Positions 16,059-22,677 are shown, counted from the first letter of the stretch. The stretch: 22,823 nucleotides of DNA from Claveliimonas acetigenes (GCF_025567385.1 NZ_JAOQJU010000042.1:1-22823), one strand, 5' to 3'. Notes: generated by a model not told the origin, from the letters alone. Program-made: numbers and translations.

Positions 16059-16368
16059 GTTCTCTTTTATGTCTATCAATAAGCAACAAAACAAACATAA
16101 TAAGCCATATCCCCCATGCGATCCAACAGCCTATTCCTTGATATTGGATATCTATGATTATTCCAATAATAAAAGGAACTGACATAAACATCATTCTTTT
16201 TCCATATGCCTTACACATAGCATTCTCATCGTATTTCTTTCGTTCATCCGCTGATTTCATATTATAACCCGACAAGAATTTAGCAGCTTTTCCTTCTGAT
16301 TTATAAAACCACATTCCAAACAAAAACATAATCACTGCCATCATAAAGTCAAAAACAATATAGAACAT
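16054..16368 (-). CDS. DUF3784-like membrane protein (paralogue)
   Basis: About 104 aa from the ATG at 16368; a TTG at 16377 is an alternative, and AAGGAG lies 12 or 3 bases upstream respectively. The core LSGYNMKSADERKKYDENAM matches the DUF3784 signature of the neighbour. Helices lie on both sides, and the tail is basic (LIDRHKRER). Sequence between the two copies is otherwise divergent, so the pair is either an old duplication or two independently acquired cassettes. Function unknown. Confidence 0.7.
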   Translation of the reverse strand: MFYIVFDFMMAVIMFLFGMWFYKSEGKAAKFLSGYNMKSADERKKYDENAMCKAYGKRMMFMSVPFIIGIIIDIQYQGIGCWIAWGIWLIMFVLLLIDRHKRER

Positions 16369-16422
16369 ATAATACAATTTCTCCTTTCAGCCAATCACTC
16401 TTATCTCTTTGAATTTTCTACA

Positions 16423-16818
16423 TTACTCTTCAGCTTTGACCAAACATAGCAAATCAGTATATCCTGACTGCATAAGTAATTGCTTAAAACCAGACATCAC
16501 TTCTTCTTTTGTATAATTATTATTTTTCAAAAACTCACTATCCTTCTCACTAAGATATTGGTAGAAAAGAGCTGCTGCCATTACCTCATTTCTGTCTGTA
16601 TAATCAATGCTATCTAAAAGTATATTCTCTGCTTCGTTAATTTTCCCAGAATCAATCATATCAAGAAAATCTTTCAAATTTTTCCCTGATACTTCATATT
16701 TATTTTCTTTTTCAAGTTCAACAGAAACATACTTTTTCCCAAACATTAAAGAAAATAATACTCTTACCATTTCTTTTATCATTCGCATAATATAGTCTTT
16801 TTCGTCTGTGAAATACAT
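16423..16818 (-). CDS. DUF6483 family protein
   Basis: 131 aa, no membrane helix beyond one weak amphipathic stretch. The N-terminus (KDYIMRMIKEMVRVLFSLMF) is the conserved start of DUF6483. The remainder is helical and acidic, with a tetratricopeptide-like feel (GKINEAENILLDSIDYTDRN). Function unknown. GGAGGTG precedes the ATG. It is single and AT-rich within the cargo run. Confidence 0.65.
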   Translation of the reverse strand: MYFTDEKDYIMRMIKEMVRVLFSLMFGKKYVSVELEKENKYEVSGKNLKDFLDMIDSGKINEAENILLDSIDYTDRNEVMAAALFYQYLSEKDSEFLKNNNYTKEEVMSGFKQLLMQSGYTDLLCLVKAEE

Positions 16819-16831
16819 TTTTCACCTCCAT

Positions 16832-16866
16832 AACTACCGATTTCTCTGTTTCAAAAACTGGAATTT
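16832..16866. repeat. Cassette-site-like inverted repeat after the zinc-ribbon gene
   Basis: GATTTCTCTGTTT and AAACTGGAATTT form a mismatched stem around a short A-rich loop, ending five bases before the stop at 16871. The left flank AACTACCGATTT (16832-16843) matches AACTCCCGATTT of the site at 17255. Confidence 0.45.
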
Positions 16867-16870
16867 GTAA

Positions 16871-17215
16871 TCAAACAAGCCCTACCCATAATCCAACCGC
16901 TATAAGTAATATACCAAGTATTCTTCCTACAACTTTTGACTTTCGGTATCCTAAAAAAGTTGTTGTTTCTGGAGTGGTAAATGGCAACATAACAACATCT
17001 ATACCCATTACTATAATTCCAATTCCTATAATAAAGTCGCTGTTTAATGTAATGCCATAAAACATAACTAAAAACCCTAAAATAATCCCTATCATAAAAT
17101 ACTTGATTTTCTGTCTATCTTTCTCAATTATCTTCCTATAACTGTTTTCGCATTCATTGCTACAGAATTCAAAATTACTATTTAGTTCTTTGCCACAATA
17201 TCTACATTTCTTCAT
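16871..17215 (-). CDS. Zinc-ribbon membrane protein
   Basis: 114 aa. The N-terminal zinc finger has paired cysteines CRYCGKEL and CSNECENSY, as in DUF2116-type ribbons. Two or three hydrophobic helices follow (FMIGIILGFLVMFYGITL, FIIGIGIIVMGIDVV and a C-terminal ILGILLIAVGLWVGLV). Probably a small cytoplasmic-faced zinc-binding membrane protein of unknown role. The ATG is preceded by a GGGGGAA box. Confidence 0.7.
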   Translation of the reverse strand: MKKCRYCGKELNSNFEFCSNECENSYRKIIEKDRQKIKYFMIGIILGFLVMFYGITLNSDFIIGIGIIVMGIDVVMLPFTTPETTTFLGYRKSKVVGRILGILLIAVGLWVGLV

Positions 17216-17254
17216 ACTAATGTTCCCCCGATAATTTCCAAAATTCCGTTCAAT

Positions 17255-17301
17255 AACTCCCGATTTTTCGTTCTCTGCGACTTCCCGATAAATGGGAAGT
17301 T
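17255..17301. repeat. Cassette-site-like inverted repeat overlapping the hydrolase stop codon
   Basis: AACTCCCGATTTTTCG (17255-17270) and CGATAAATGGGAAGTT (17286-17301) are inverted repeats agreeing at 13 of 16 positions, separated by 15 bases. The outer ends read AAC...GTT, as in integron attC sites. The right arm includes the first bases of the hydrolase stop codon (17302-17300). The rest of 17216-17254 holds nothing recognisable. Confidence 0.6.
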
Positions 17302-17926
17302 AATTGATACTATCATAAAATCTTTGCAACACGATCGCCAACTCTTCCGGATCTTCTATGTTTGCTTCATGACCTGTTTTCATAAGTTCATGGAAGTTGG
17401 AATTGTTCAAATAATGGCAAAGTTCTTTTGCAGTTTTTTTGTTCGCATTGTCCTTCTCTCCACAAACGATTAATACCGGACAAGACACCTTATGAAGTGA
17501 GTCGCTGAAATCTAATTCAGCCATCGTACCACATAGGTTAATAACATCTGCTTTTTTGAAGCCCATTTTATTGAATGCCGAATTCGGCATAAGATGAAAC
17601 AACATATTCTGAACTTTTAATAATTTTTTTGGCATTTTATATTGTGCTGCAATTAATACGAGTGCCTTTACTTTATCCGGGTGGTCTATCGCATAATTAA
17701 GTGTCAAAACAGCTCCCAGTGAAAGCCCACATAAGACAATTTCTTCATTCTCCTTGTCGCATTCTGATGAGAATGCTGAATATAATTCCTTATATGTAGC
17801 AGCTTTCCCTTCTAACATCTCTGATAAACTTAAACTGCGACTGCTTTTCGATACTTTCGTTTCTTTTATTACTCTATTCCAACTGTCTGGTTTTTGCCCT
17901 AGTCCATGCAAATATAAATACTTCAT
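17300..17926 (-). CDS. Alpha/beta hydrolase
   Basis: 208 aa. The first strand and oxyanion region are YLYLHGLGQKPDSW. The nucleophile elbow is GLSLG with Ser69, the acid is Asp159 in VCGEKD, and the general base is His186 in KTGHEANIEDP, giving a complete Ser-Asp-His triad. No signal peptide: a cytoplasmic esterase or peptidase-like hydrolase whose substrate cannot be told. AAGGGTG lies upstream of the ATG. It is the first gene of the AT-rich cargo block after oriT and looks like a passenger. Confidence 0.85.
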   Translation of the reverse strand: MKYLYLHGLGQKPDSWNRVIKETKVSKSSRSLSLSEMLEGKAATYKELYSAFSSECDKENEEIVLCGLSLGAVLTLNYAIDHPDKVKALVLIAAQYKMPKKLLKVQNMLFHLMPNSAFNKMGFKKADVINLCGTMAELDFSDSLHKVSCPVLIVCGEKDNANKKTAKELCHYLNNSNFHELMKTGHEANIEDPEELAIVLQRFYDSIN

Positions 17927-18029
17927 ATATTGTCACCCTTCAAATTTATATTTCACGCTTTCTATCACTTTATATGTCTGTATCTGAAATATTCAGCCAC
18001 AAACTTTATCGGGGATAGGCACTTGTGCC

Positions 18030-18165
18030 GCAAGGGGAAACTCCCCTTGTACGAAATCTCTGATTTCGCTGTATTTCCCGGATTGAGATTTCTCAAAACC
18101 GGGAGCAGCACCGCAGGTCGCACGATACAGGCAGATGAAATTGCATGTATAGAAGTGCGCTCTTA
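18030..18165 (+). other. oriT: oriT of MobQ type with predicted nic site
   Basis: Three perfect hairpins follow one another: AAGGGGA-AAC-TCCCCTT (18032-18048), CGAAATC-TCT-GATTTCG (18052-18068), and CCCGG...CCGGG (18077-18103) enclosing TTGAGA-TT-TCTCAA. Next comes ATACAGGCA-GATGAAAT-TGCATGTAT (18125-18150, one mismatch), directly abutting GAAGTGCGCTCTTA (18152-18165). That core differs by one base from the GAAGTGCGCCCTTA nic region I recall for MobQ oriTs such as pIP501 and pSK41, and resembles RSF1010. The predicted nick is between 18159 and 18160 on the plus strand. The relaxase at 12056-13783 is MobQ class. A 60-codon open frame on the minus strand here is best seen as chance. Confidence 0.8.
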
Positions 18166-18182
18166 GCTTTGCCAAGAGAATT

Positions 18183-18198
18183 ATGCCGTATCCGGCAT
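18183..18198 (+). terminator. Hairpin with T-run beside oriT
   Basis: ATGCCG-TATC-CGGCAT is a perfect 6-bp stem, followed on the plus strand by GTTATC and six T. It would stop plus-strand transcription leaving oriT; no plus-strand gene feeds it. Confidence 0.5.
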
Positions 18199-18274
18199 GT
18201 TATCTTTTTTCAATTTCTTTTTTCGACTTCTGAAGTATTCTGCCAGATTTAATAATTTGACATATCTGCTCCTG

Positions 18275-18481
18275 TTATTCATCATCTGTAAATTCCATCA
18301 TCTCATCAACAGTGCAGTCCAGCTTCTTGCATATCTTCTCAATCGTCTCCATTGATACATACTGGTTTTTTCCCATCCGGGCAAGAATATTACCACTGAT
18401 CCCAGTGAGGTACTGCATCTCTATCCGCTTCATATTTTTATCTATGAGCATTTTCCATAATCTGTTATAACTTACGCCCAT
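18275..18481 (-). CDS. XRE family HTH transcriptional regulator
   Basis: 68 aa, a single Cro/CI-type helix-turn-helix domain. SYNRLWKMLIDKNMKRIEMQ is the first helix pair, the recognition region is LTGISGNILARMGKNQYVSM, and the last helices are ETIEKICKKLDCTVDEMMEF. This short XRE type is common in clostridial mobile elements. GGAGG lies six bases before the ATG. Its own promoter is flanked by an 8-bp inverted repeat (18502-18545), so autoregulation is likely. It may also control the neighbouring mobilization genes. Confidence 0.87.
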   Translation of the reverse strand: MGVSYNRLWKMLIDKNMKRIEMQYLTGISGNILARMGKNQYVSMETIEKICKKLDCTVDEMMEFTDDE

Positions 18482-18501
18482 AAGCTACCTCCATATTTCT
18501 C

Positions 18502-18545
18502 ATTCAACCATATTTTGATTATATCACGTTTTCGTTAGGTTGAAT
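18502..18545 (-). promoter_or_regulatory. Promoter and operator of the XRE regulator
   Basis: ATTCAACC (18502-18509) and GGTTGAAT (18538-18545) are perfect inverted repeats. Between them on the minus strand is an extended -10, TGATATAAT, with TATAAT at 18523-18518; the -35 is weak. The arms sit one on each side of the promoter core, as expected for a repressor that loops or blocks it. Confidence 0.65.
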
Positions 18546-18627
18546 ACCTGTAATTTTTGATTTCTTCTTTAAAATGGAAAAGAGAATGCCCCGGCAAAGA
18601 GCAGCCTCTCCAACCATTTATCCCGGT

Positions 18628-19038
18628 TTAGTCAAATGGAACCTCTCCTTCCGGTGCTTCCATAAATCCGTCCTTATCTGTTTTCTGTGTTTCTGACGAA
18701 TCTGCACCGGCACCGTTATCCTTGTTCTGAGCAAATTCATGTTCTTCCACAATCACATCTGTGGTGTAAATTGTTTTCCCGTCCTTATCCTTATAATTAC
18801 CGGTGCTGATACGACCTCCGATCACAATTCTCGTTCCCTTGTGAAGATATTTCTGTGCAAACTCTGCACTCTTTCCAAATGTGACACAAGAAATAAAATC
18901 TGCTTCCTGTTCTCCGTCACGTTTATATCTTCTATTTACCGCAAGTGTATATCTTGCTACTGCCATATCATTATCTTTTCCGGCATATTTGATCTCCGGA
19001 TTCTTTGTCAGTCTTCCCATTAAAATCACTTTATTCAT
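18628..19038 (-). CDS. ssb: Single-stranded DNA-binding protein
   Basis: 136 aa. The OB fold covers ~1-108: MNKVILMGRLTKNPEI start, RYTLAVNRRYKR, ADFISCVTFGKSAEFAQKYL and GRISTGNYKDKDGKTIYTTD. A flexible tail follows, ending in the acidic tip EGEVPFD, a variant of the usual DDIPF that recruits partner proteins. It coats single-stranded DNA during replication or after conjugative entry. It lies 23 bases after the 99-aa gene upstream. After its stop, 18579-18611 can form an imperfect hairpin followed by TCTTTTCC on the minus strand, a possible terminator. Confidence 0.93.
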   Translation of the reverse strand: MNKVILMGRLTKNPEIKYAGKDNDMAVARYTLAVNRRYKRDGEQEADFISCVTFGKSAEFAQKYLHKGTRIVIGGRISTGNYKDKDGKTIYTTDVIVEEHEFAQNKDNGAGADSSETQKTDKDGFMEAPEGEVPFD

Positions 19039-19061
19039 AATCGCTACTGTCCTTTCCGCAG

Positions 19062-19361
19062 CTACGCTGCCATTGCATATTCTTCATCATCTGGTTCATT
19101 GTCCGGCATAAACATTGCACATGCGTCCGGTGGATTAGTATCATCCGGCGAAAACATTTTCCGAATCATTTCATATATGCTCGGATACCGATATGCGATT
19201 TCTTCTCTTGCGAGGAATCTGCATACCTTGTAAAGATTCTTTTTCATTTCTGCATCCGTTGCAAGCATAGCTGCCAGATGGATTCTTTCCTTTGTACAGT
19301 TCAGATTCGGGCATCCAAACCAGTGGATTATCTGCATTTCTTTCATTTTCAGTTCTGTCAT
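19062..19361 (-). CDS. Hypothetical protein upstream of ssb
   Basis: 99 aa from the ATG at 19361, chosen because AAAGGAG lies about seven bases upstream; an in-frame ATG at 19382 has none. It starts MTELKMKEMQIIHWFGCPNL. The centre is helical (LYKVCRFLAREEIAYRYPSI) and the C-terminal tail is acidic and Pro/Met rich (CAMFMPDNEPDDEEYAM). There are three cysteines, but no paired zinc motif. Family not recognised. Co-directional with ssb and probably in the same operon. Confidence 0.65.
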   Translation of the reverse strand: MTELKMKEMQIIHWFGCPNLNCTKERIHLAAMLATDAEMKKNLYKVCRFLAREEIAYRYPSIYEMIRKMFSPDDTNPPDACAMFMPDNEPDDEEYAMAA

Positions 19362-19411
19362 AAACTGCTCCTTTCCAGGCATTTCGCCCTGTAAACATTG
19401 TTATCAGTTTC

Positions 19412-19780
19412 ATTCGTCCGGCGGTCTGGCGTGCGTTTCCCTGTCATCTGCAGTCGTCTCAGACTGCCTCTGCCTGCATCAGCAGGCCACTGACCATAAG
19501 GCTTTGGTCAGCCGCCCATCATCGGGAGTGTCATTATGATTCCGCTCACTCTCTGTAAAAGAAAGGTCATGGCAGAACTCCTGGTAGACTTCCAGGGTGC
19601 ACTTATCGGTTGTCAAGGTTCAGCGAAGGAACATTCCAAAACGTCCTCTGATTACTAAAGTCAAATGACTTGGCATGATGCAAAAAATTCGTGATATTTT
19701 TTTGCATTTTTATCATTTTTTCTTTTACTTTTGTTAGCCCCTTCACTTACTCTGTATTGGGAGAGATAAAAGCGGACATG
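19412..19780 (-). pseudogene. Possible decayed small gene with a frameshift and in-frame stops
   Basis: On the minus strand one frame from a GTG at 19746 to TAA at 19605-19603 encodes 47 aa including ITNFLHHAKSFDFSNQRTFW and NVPSLNL. The +1 frame then opens (19616-19479, 45 aa: TDKCTLEVYQEFCHDLSFTE ... LTKALWSVAC) and continues past a TGA with protein-like sequence to about 19412. Upstream of the GTG, across a TAA, the same frame reads MSAFISPNTE. Read together they look like one broken gene, but two tiny overlapping ORFs are possible. No good ribosome binding site and no family recognised. On the plus strand the region also holds GCAGTC-GTCTCA-GACTGC and GCCTGC-ATCA-GCAGGC hairpins. Confidence 0.3.
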
Positions 19781-20000
19781 ATTTTGAAAAATTATGAAAA
19801 AATTTTGTTCCTCTACCTATAAAGCTTTTGAAAGTGTATTTACCAACCCCCTTTTGCAAGTTTTTTTCGCAAAAATGAACTATTCCCTCACTAATTGCAA
19901 GGTTCAGAGGGTGTTTGGACGGTACTTTCGCAGAAAAATTTATTTTTCTTACTAATCACACGTGGGGACTTGAAGAATGTCAGATGATTTTAAAAAAAAC
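19781..20000. other. AT-rich non-coding stretch
   Basis: No credible ORF on either strand. Contents: A/T runs, a TTTTGC...GCAAAA inverted repeat around 19851-19875, and CAAGGTTCAG (19898-19907), repeated at 19614-19623. Just left of this stretch, 19678-19707 has ATGCAAAAAA paired with TTTTTTGCAT. It probably carries the promoter of the ssb operon; a replication origin is conceivable but no iterons are visible. Confidence 0.4.
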
Positions 20001-20034
20001 AAAAAAGAAGCACTGACCGTTACAGTCAGTGCTT
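19992..20034 (-). terminator. Strong rho-independent terminator
   Basis: AAGCACTGAC (20008-20017) and GTCAGTGCTT (20025-20034) are a perfect 10-bp inverted repeat with a 7-base loop. On the minus strand it is followed by a T-rich tract broken by single C/G bases (20007-19992). It ends the tnpV/93-aa transcript, 13 bases past the stop at 20048. Confidence 0.88.
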
Positions 20035-20047
20035 GTAAGATGAATAT

Positions 20048-20329
20048 TTAAATTTTACTGTCTTTCTCACACACCAGCCTTTCATAATCCAGAAATCCTC
20101 GGATATACATTTCTTTTGCCACAATCCCTTCCATGGCATTTTTCGCTGAAATAATTCTGTCCAATGCCTGCCACATCTCCTGTCCGGCATCTCTGAGGAC
20201 TGGTTCCAGTATATCTATGTAATGATGAATTTCTGCTTCCAGAGAAAACATCTCTGGATCAGATTCAAGAAATCTTTCCAGTTCCTGCTGGTATTCTTCA
20301 TAATAACTTTCAATCAATTCTCTTCTCAT
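20048..20329 (-). CDS. Hypothetical acidic helical protein downstream of tnpV
   Basis: 93 aa, rich in Glu and Tyr, predicted all helical. It starts MRRELIESYYEEYQQELERF and has EAEIHHYIDILEPVLRDAGQ and MEGIVAKEMYIRGFLDYERL. No membrane segment or metal motif. Family not recognised. It begins 14 bases after the tnpV stop with only a G-rich stretch as ribosome binding site, so coupling to tnpV translation is likely. It is followed by a strong terminator. Confidence 0.65.
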   Translation of the reverse strand: MRRELIESYYEEYQQELERFLESDPEMFSLEAEIHHYIDILEPVLRDAGQEMWQALDRIISAKNAMEGIVAKEMYIRGFLDYERLVCEKDSKI

Positions 20330-20343
20330 ATCCGGAATCCCCC

Positions 20344-20691
20344 TTATATATAAATCAGTTCCTGCTTGATGATTTCAGCAGCCCGGTTGCGGATATTGTT
20401 GCAGTGGCGTACCCATTCCATAGGATTCTGTCTCTTCAGTTCCTCGGTAACTCCCTCCGCACTTCGTATTTGAGCTTCAATCAGCTCAAAGCGTTCCTGT
20501 GCCTGTTCATTCAGATCTGCCAGATAGCTGTCCAGTCTGGCGGTCAGAAGAAGATATGTATAAGTTCCAGATTTATGTTCTTTCAGATATTCCTTCCGAA
20601 ACATTCCCCAACAGCCGATCGGTCTGGTTTCCTCCGGATAATAAAGATTCGGTAAATAGTAGTCTCCAACTTTTGTGTATTCGATTTTCAT
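20344..20691 (-). CDS. tnpV: TnpV family transposon protein (intact)
   Basis: 115 aa. It follows the family pattern throughout: MKIEYTKVGDYYLPNLYYPE at the start, IGCWGMFRKEYLKEHKSGTY, YLADLNEQAQERFELIEAQI in the centre and EIIKQELIYI at the end. The 153-533 remnant shares the YLADxxxQAQERFE block but is clearly a different subtype. AAAGGA lies eight bases before the ATG. TnpV proteins accompany serine-recombinase transposons such as Tn4451; a DNA-binding or accessory role is suspected, not shown. The second recombinase gene lies ~200 bases away and points towards it. Confidence 0.8.
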   Translation of the reverse strand: MKIEYTKVGDYYLPNLYYPEETRPIGCWGMFRKEYLKEHKSGTYTYLLLTARLDSYLADLNEQAQERFELIEAQIRSAEGVTEELKRQNPMEWVRHCNNIRNRAAEIIKQELIYI

Positions 20692-20778
20692 AGTGTTTTC
20701 CTTTCGCTTTTCATGAAATTGTCATGTTAAATGCGTAGGATGTGCGTTTTTCCTTTAAAATCTTTTCACATAGAAGAC

Positions 20779-20817
20779 ATTAAGTGCTTCATGCCCTGAG
20801 ACTTTGCTTGTGTGTGG
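20779..20817 (+). repeat. Left copy of a diverged direct repeat flanking the second recombinase
   Basis: Matches 22639-22677 in 27 of 39 positions without gaps. The best block is ACTTTGCTTGTGTGTGG (20801-20817), with TCATGC 12 bases before it. The copies are 1860 bases apart and bracket only the recombinase gene. Confidence 0.55.
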
Positions 20818-20853
20818 TAAAGAAGCAATAGAAGTGTAAATTTTTTTGCCGTT

Positions 20854-20886
20854 CCTATCCGGCACTTGCGCAAGGTGTCGGATAGG
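20854..20886. repeat. Long hairpin just past the second recombinase stop
   Basis: CCTATCCG pairs with CGGATAGG, and the stem continues through a G-U pair and CAC/GTG around TTGCGCAAG. It lies eight bases beyond the recombinase stop (20894). On the minus strand no T-run follows, so it may be part of an element end as much as a terminator. The remainder of 20692-20893 has no gene. Confidence 0.6.
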
Positions 20887-20893
20887 TCGGGCA

Positions 20894-22507
20894 TTATTCG
20901 TCGGGAAGTTCTACCTTGCCGACAAAGCTGTAATAAATATCAATGTCCTGTCTGCGTGTGCCGTTCTCGTCATAGCTGCAATCATGGACAACGATTTTTT
21001 CAATAAACTCCCGCAACAGGGTGTGGGTCAATTCCTCAAAGCTGGTGTACTTGCGGACAACTTTCATAAACTTTTCCGCATTAACCGTGGCTTCCTGTGC
21101 CTTTGCCAGTTCCGCTTGCAGTTCAGCGGCACGGCTCTTGACCTGTTTCTGTTCGGCTTCATAGTCTGCGGAAAGTTCCGCAAAGCGTTCATCAGAAATA
21201 CGCCCAGTCACACTGTCCTCATAAAGCCGCTTGAAGATAGCGGACAGCTCCGCAATCCGCTTTTCGGCTGCGTCCAGTTCCTTTCGCTTGGCAGCGTTGC
21301 GGCGTTTGCCGCCGTCCTCGTTCTGCTCGATCAGCAGCTTCATAAACTGCTTTTCATGCTTGGCTGCATAGCTTGTCACTTTCCGCAGATTGGCGGTCAC
21401 ACCCGCAGTCAAAAGGTCGGTGCGGATAAAATGTGCGGTGCAATCGTGGGTACGCTTCTTGTAGTTGCCGCAGATGTAGCAATCCTGTTTTCGGGTTTTG
21501 TTCTCGTATCTCTGCTGATAGAGGACGCTCCCACAATCGGCGCAGAACAGCAAGCCGGAGAACAGACCGACTTCATCATAGCGGTTTGGACGCTTGCGCT
21601 GCTTGCGTAATTCCTGCACACGCTCCCATGTGGCAAGGTCAATGATTGGCTCATGGGTATTCTCGAAAATGACCTGTTTTTCTTCGGGATTTTCCACGCT
21701 TGATTTGACCTTGTAGGACACTTTCTCGGTCTTGAAGTTTACCGTATGCCCCAGATATTCCTTGCGTTCAAGGATATGGACAATCGTGTTGGTCGCCCAC
21801 TTGTAGGGATAATCGGGGTAGTAACGGCGTGTGCTGCCTGTCCTGCGGTATTCCAATGTACCCGGTGTTGGGATTTGCTGCTCGGTCAATACACGGGCGA
21901 TTTTGGTCGGACCGTTCCCGGCAAGGCACAAACTGAAAATCTGCTTGACGACCGGGGCAGCTTCTTCGTCCACGATAAAGCGTCCGTCCTCACCTTTGAG
22001 ATAGCCATAGACCGGCTGACTTGTGATAGGCTTGCCACTCATGCCTTTGCTGCGGAAAACTGCCTTGATTTTCTTGCTCGTATCTCTCACCATCCATTCG
22101 TTGAAGATATTACGCAGAGGGGCAAAATCATTGTCGCCCTGTGCGCTGTCCACTCCATCGTTGATAGCGATAAAGCGAACGCCCCTTTGTGGGAAAATCA
22201 TGTCCGTATACATTCCCACTTGGAGATAGTTTCGCCCTAATCTCGACATATCCTTGACAATGACCGTTCCGACTTTCCCGGCTTCAATATCCGCAAGCAT
22301 GGCTTGAAAACCGGGTCTTTGGAAGTTCGCACCGGAGTACCCATCGTCCGTGTACCATTGGAGATTGGTAAAGCCGTTCTGTTTTGCATAGCTTTCCAAA
22401 ATACGCTTTTGGTTGGAGATGGAATTACTCTCGCCCTGCAATTCATCTTCATGGGATAATCTCGGATAAAGGGCGGTAATGAGGTTTTGGGTTGTCTGTC
22501 TAATCAT
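20894..22507 (-). CDS. Large serine recombinase (TnpX-like, second copy)
   Basis: 537 aa from the ATG at 22507, chosen because GGAGG sits five bases upstream; that box overlaps another in-frame ATG at 22519 which has no site of its own. Counting from 22507, the resolvase domain carries Ser18 in ALYPRLSHEDELQGES, with KDMSRLGRN further on. The recombinase domain has VYGYLKGEDG and ERKEYLGHTVNF. A zinc ribbon follows (CADCGSVLYQQ ... CYICGNYKKRTHDC), then a coiled coil and a C-terminal DUF4368-type segment (LREFIEKIVVHD). It is only distantly similar to the recombinase at 8030-9727 and is visibly more GC-rich. It points left, so by analogy its element should extend to the right; the flanking direct repeats alternatively define a recombinase-only unit. 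Confidence 0.92.
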   Translation of the reverse strand: MIRQTTQNLITALYPRLSHEDELQGESNSISNQKRILESYAKQNGFTNLQWYTDDGYSGANFQRPGFQAMLADIEAGKVGTVIVKDMSRLGRNYLQVGMYTDMIFPQRGVRFIAINDGVDSAQGDNDFAPLRNIFNEWMVRDTSKKIKAVFRSKGMSGKPITSQPVYGYLKGEDGRFIVDEEAAPVVKQIFSLCLAGNGPTKIARVLTEQQIPTPGTLEYRRTGSTRRYYPDYPYKWATNTIVHILERKEYLGHTVNFKTEKVSYKVKSSVENPEEKQVIFENTHEPIIDLATWERVQELRKQRKRPNRYDEVGLFSGLLFCADCGSVLYQQRYENKTRKQDCYICGNYKKRTHDCTAHFIRTDLLTAGVTANLRKVTSYAAKHEKQFMKLLIEQNEDGGKRRNAAKRKELDAAEKRIAELSAIFKRLYEDSVTGRISDERFAELSADYEAEQKQVKSRAAELQAELAKAQEATVNAEKFMKVVRKYTSFEELTHTLLREFIEKIVVHDCSYDENGTRRQDIDIYYSFVGKVELPDE

Positions 22508-22525
22508 GGTTTCCTCCATTTCCGA

Positions 22526-22574
22526 CAGCCAGCCCCGCTATTCCGTAAGGAAATTATATCACACGGGGCGGCTG
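22526..22574 (-). promoter_or_regulatory. Promoter of the second recombinase inside an inverted repeat
   Basis: On the minus strand an extended -10, TGATATAAT, has its TATAAT at 22558-22553; no clear -35. The arms CAGCC(AG)CCCCG (22526-22537) and CGGGG(C)GGCTG (22564-22574) flank it. Transcription would start about 40 bases before the ATG. The arms could be an operator, or the 5' UTR could fold. Confidence 0.55.
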
Positions 22575-22638
22575 CCTGTATAGCTGGTAAATGTGAATTT
22601 TGCTTCTTTATCGCCCGTCATTATGACGATTTTTTGGA

Positions 22639-22677
22639 ATTAGGCTTGTCATGCAGTATAACTTGGCTTGTGTGTAG
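22639..22677 (+). repeat. Right copy of the diverged direct repeat flanking the second recombinase
   Basis: Pairs with 20779-20817: ATTA, TCATGC, ACTT and GCTTGTGTGT are conserved with identical spacing. It lies upstream of the recombinase promoter, so the two copies bracket the complete transcription unit. No gene is visible in 22575-22750. Confidence 0.55.

Noticed and set aside
17993..18175. 60-codon minus-strand ORF over the oriT
   Set aside because: It is explained by the consecutive hairpins and nic core of the transfer origin, has no convincing ribosome binding site, and resembles no protein family.
19614..19907. Direct repeat CAAGGTTCAG at 19614-19623 and 19898-19907 as possible attachment sites
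   Set aside because: Only ten exact bases in a short low-complexity neighbourhood; no recombinase gene or boundary coincides with either copy.
9747..20745. 14-base word GCACATCCTACGCA at 9747-9760 found in inverted orientation at 20732-20745, considered as element ends
   Set aside because: A single shared 14-mer is about what chance gives in 22.8 kb, and the flanks do not match.
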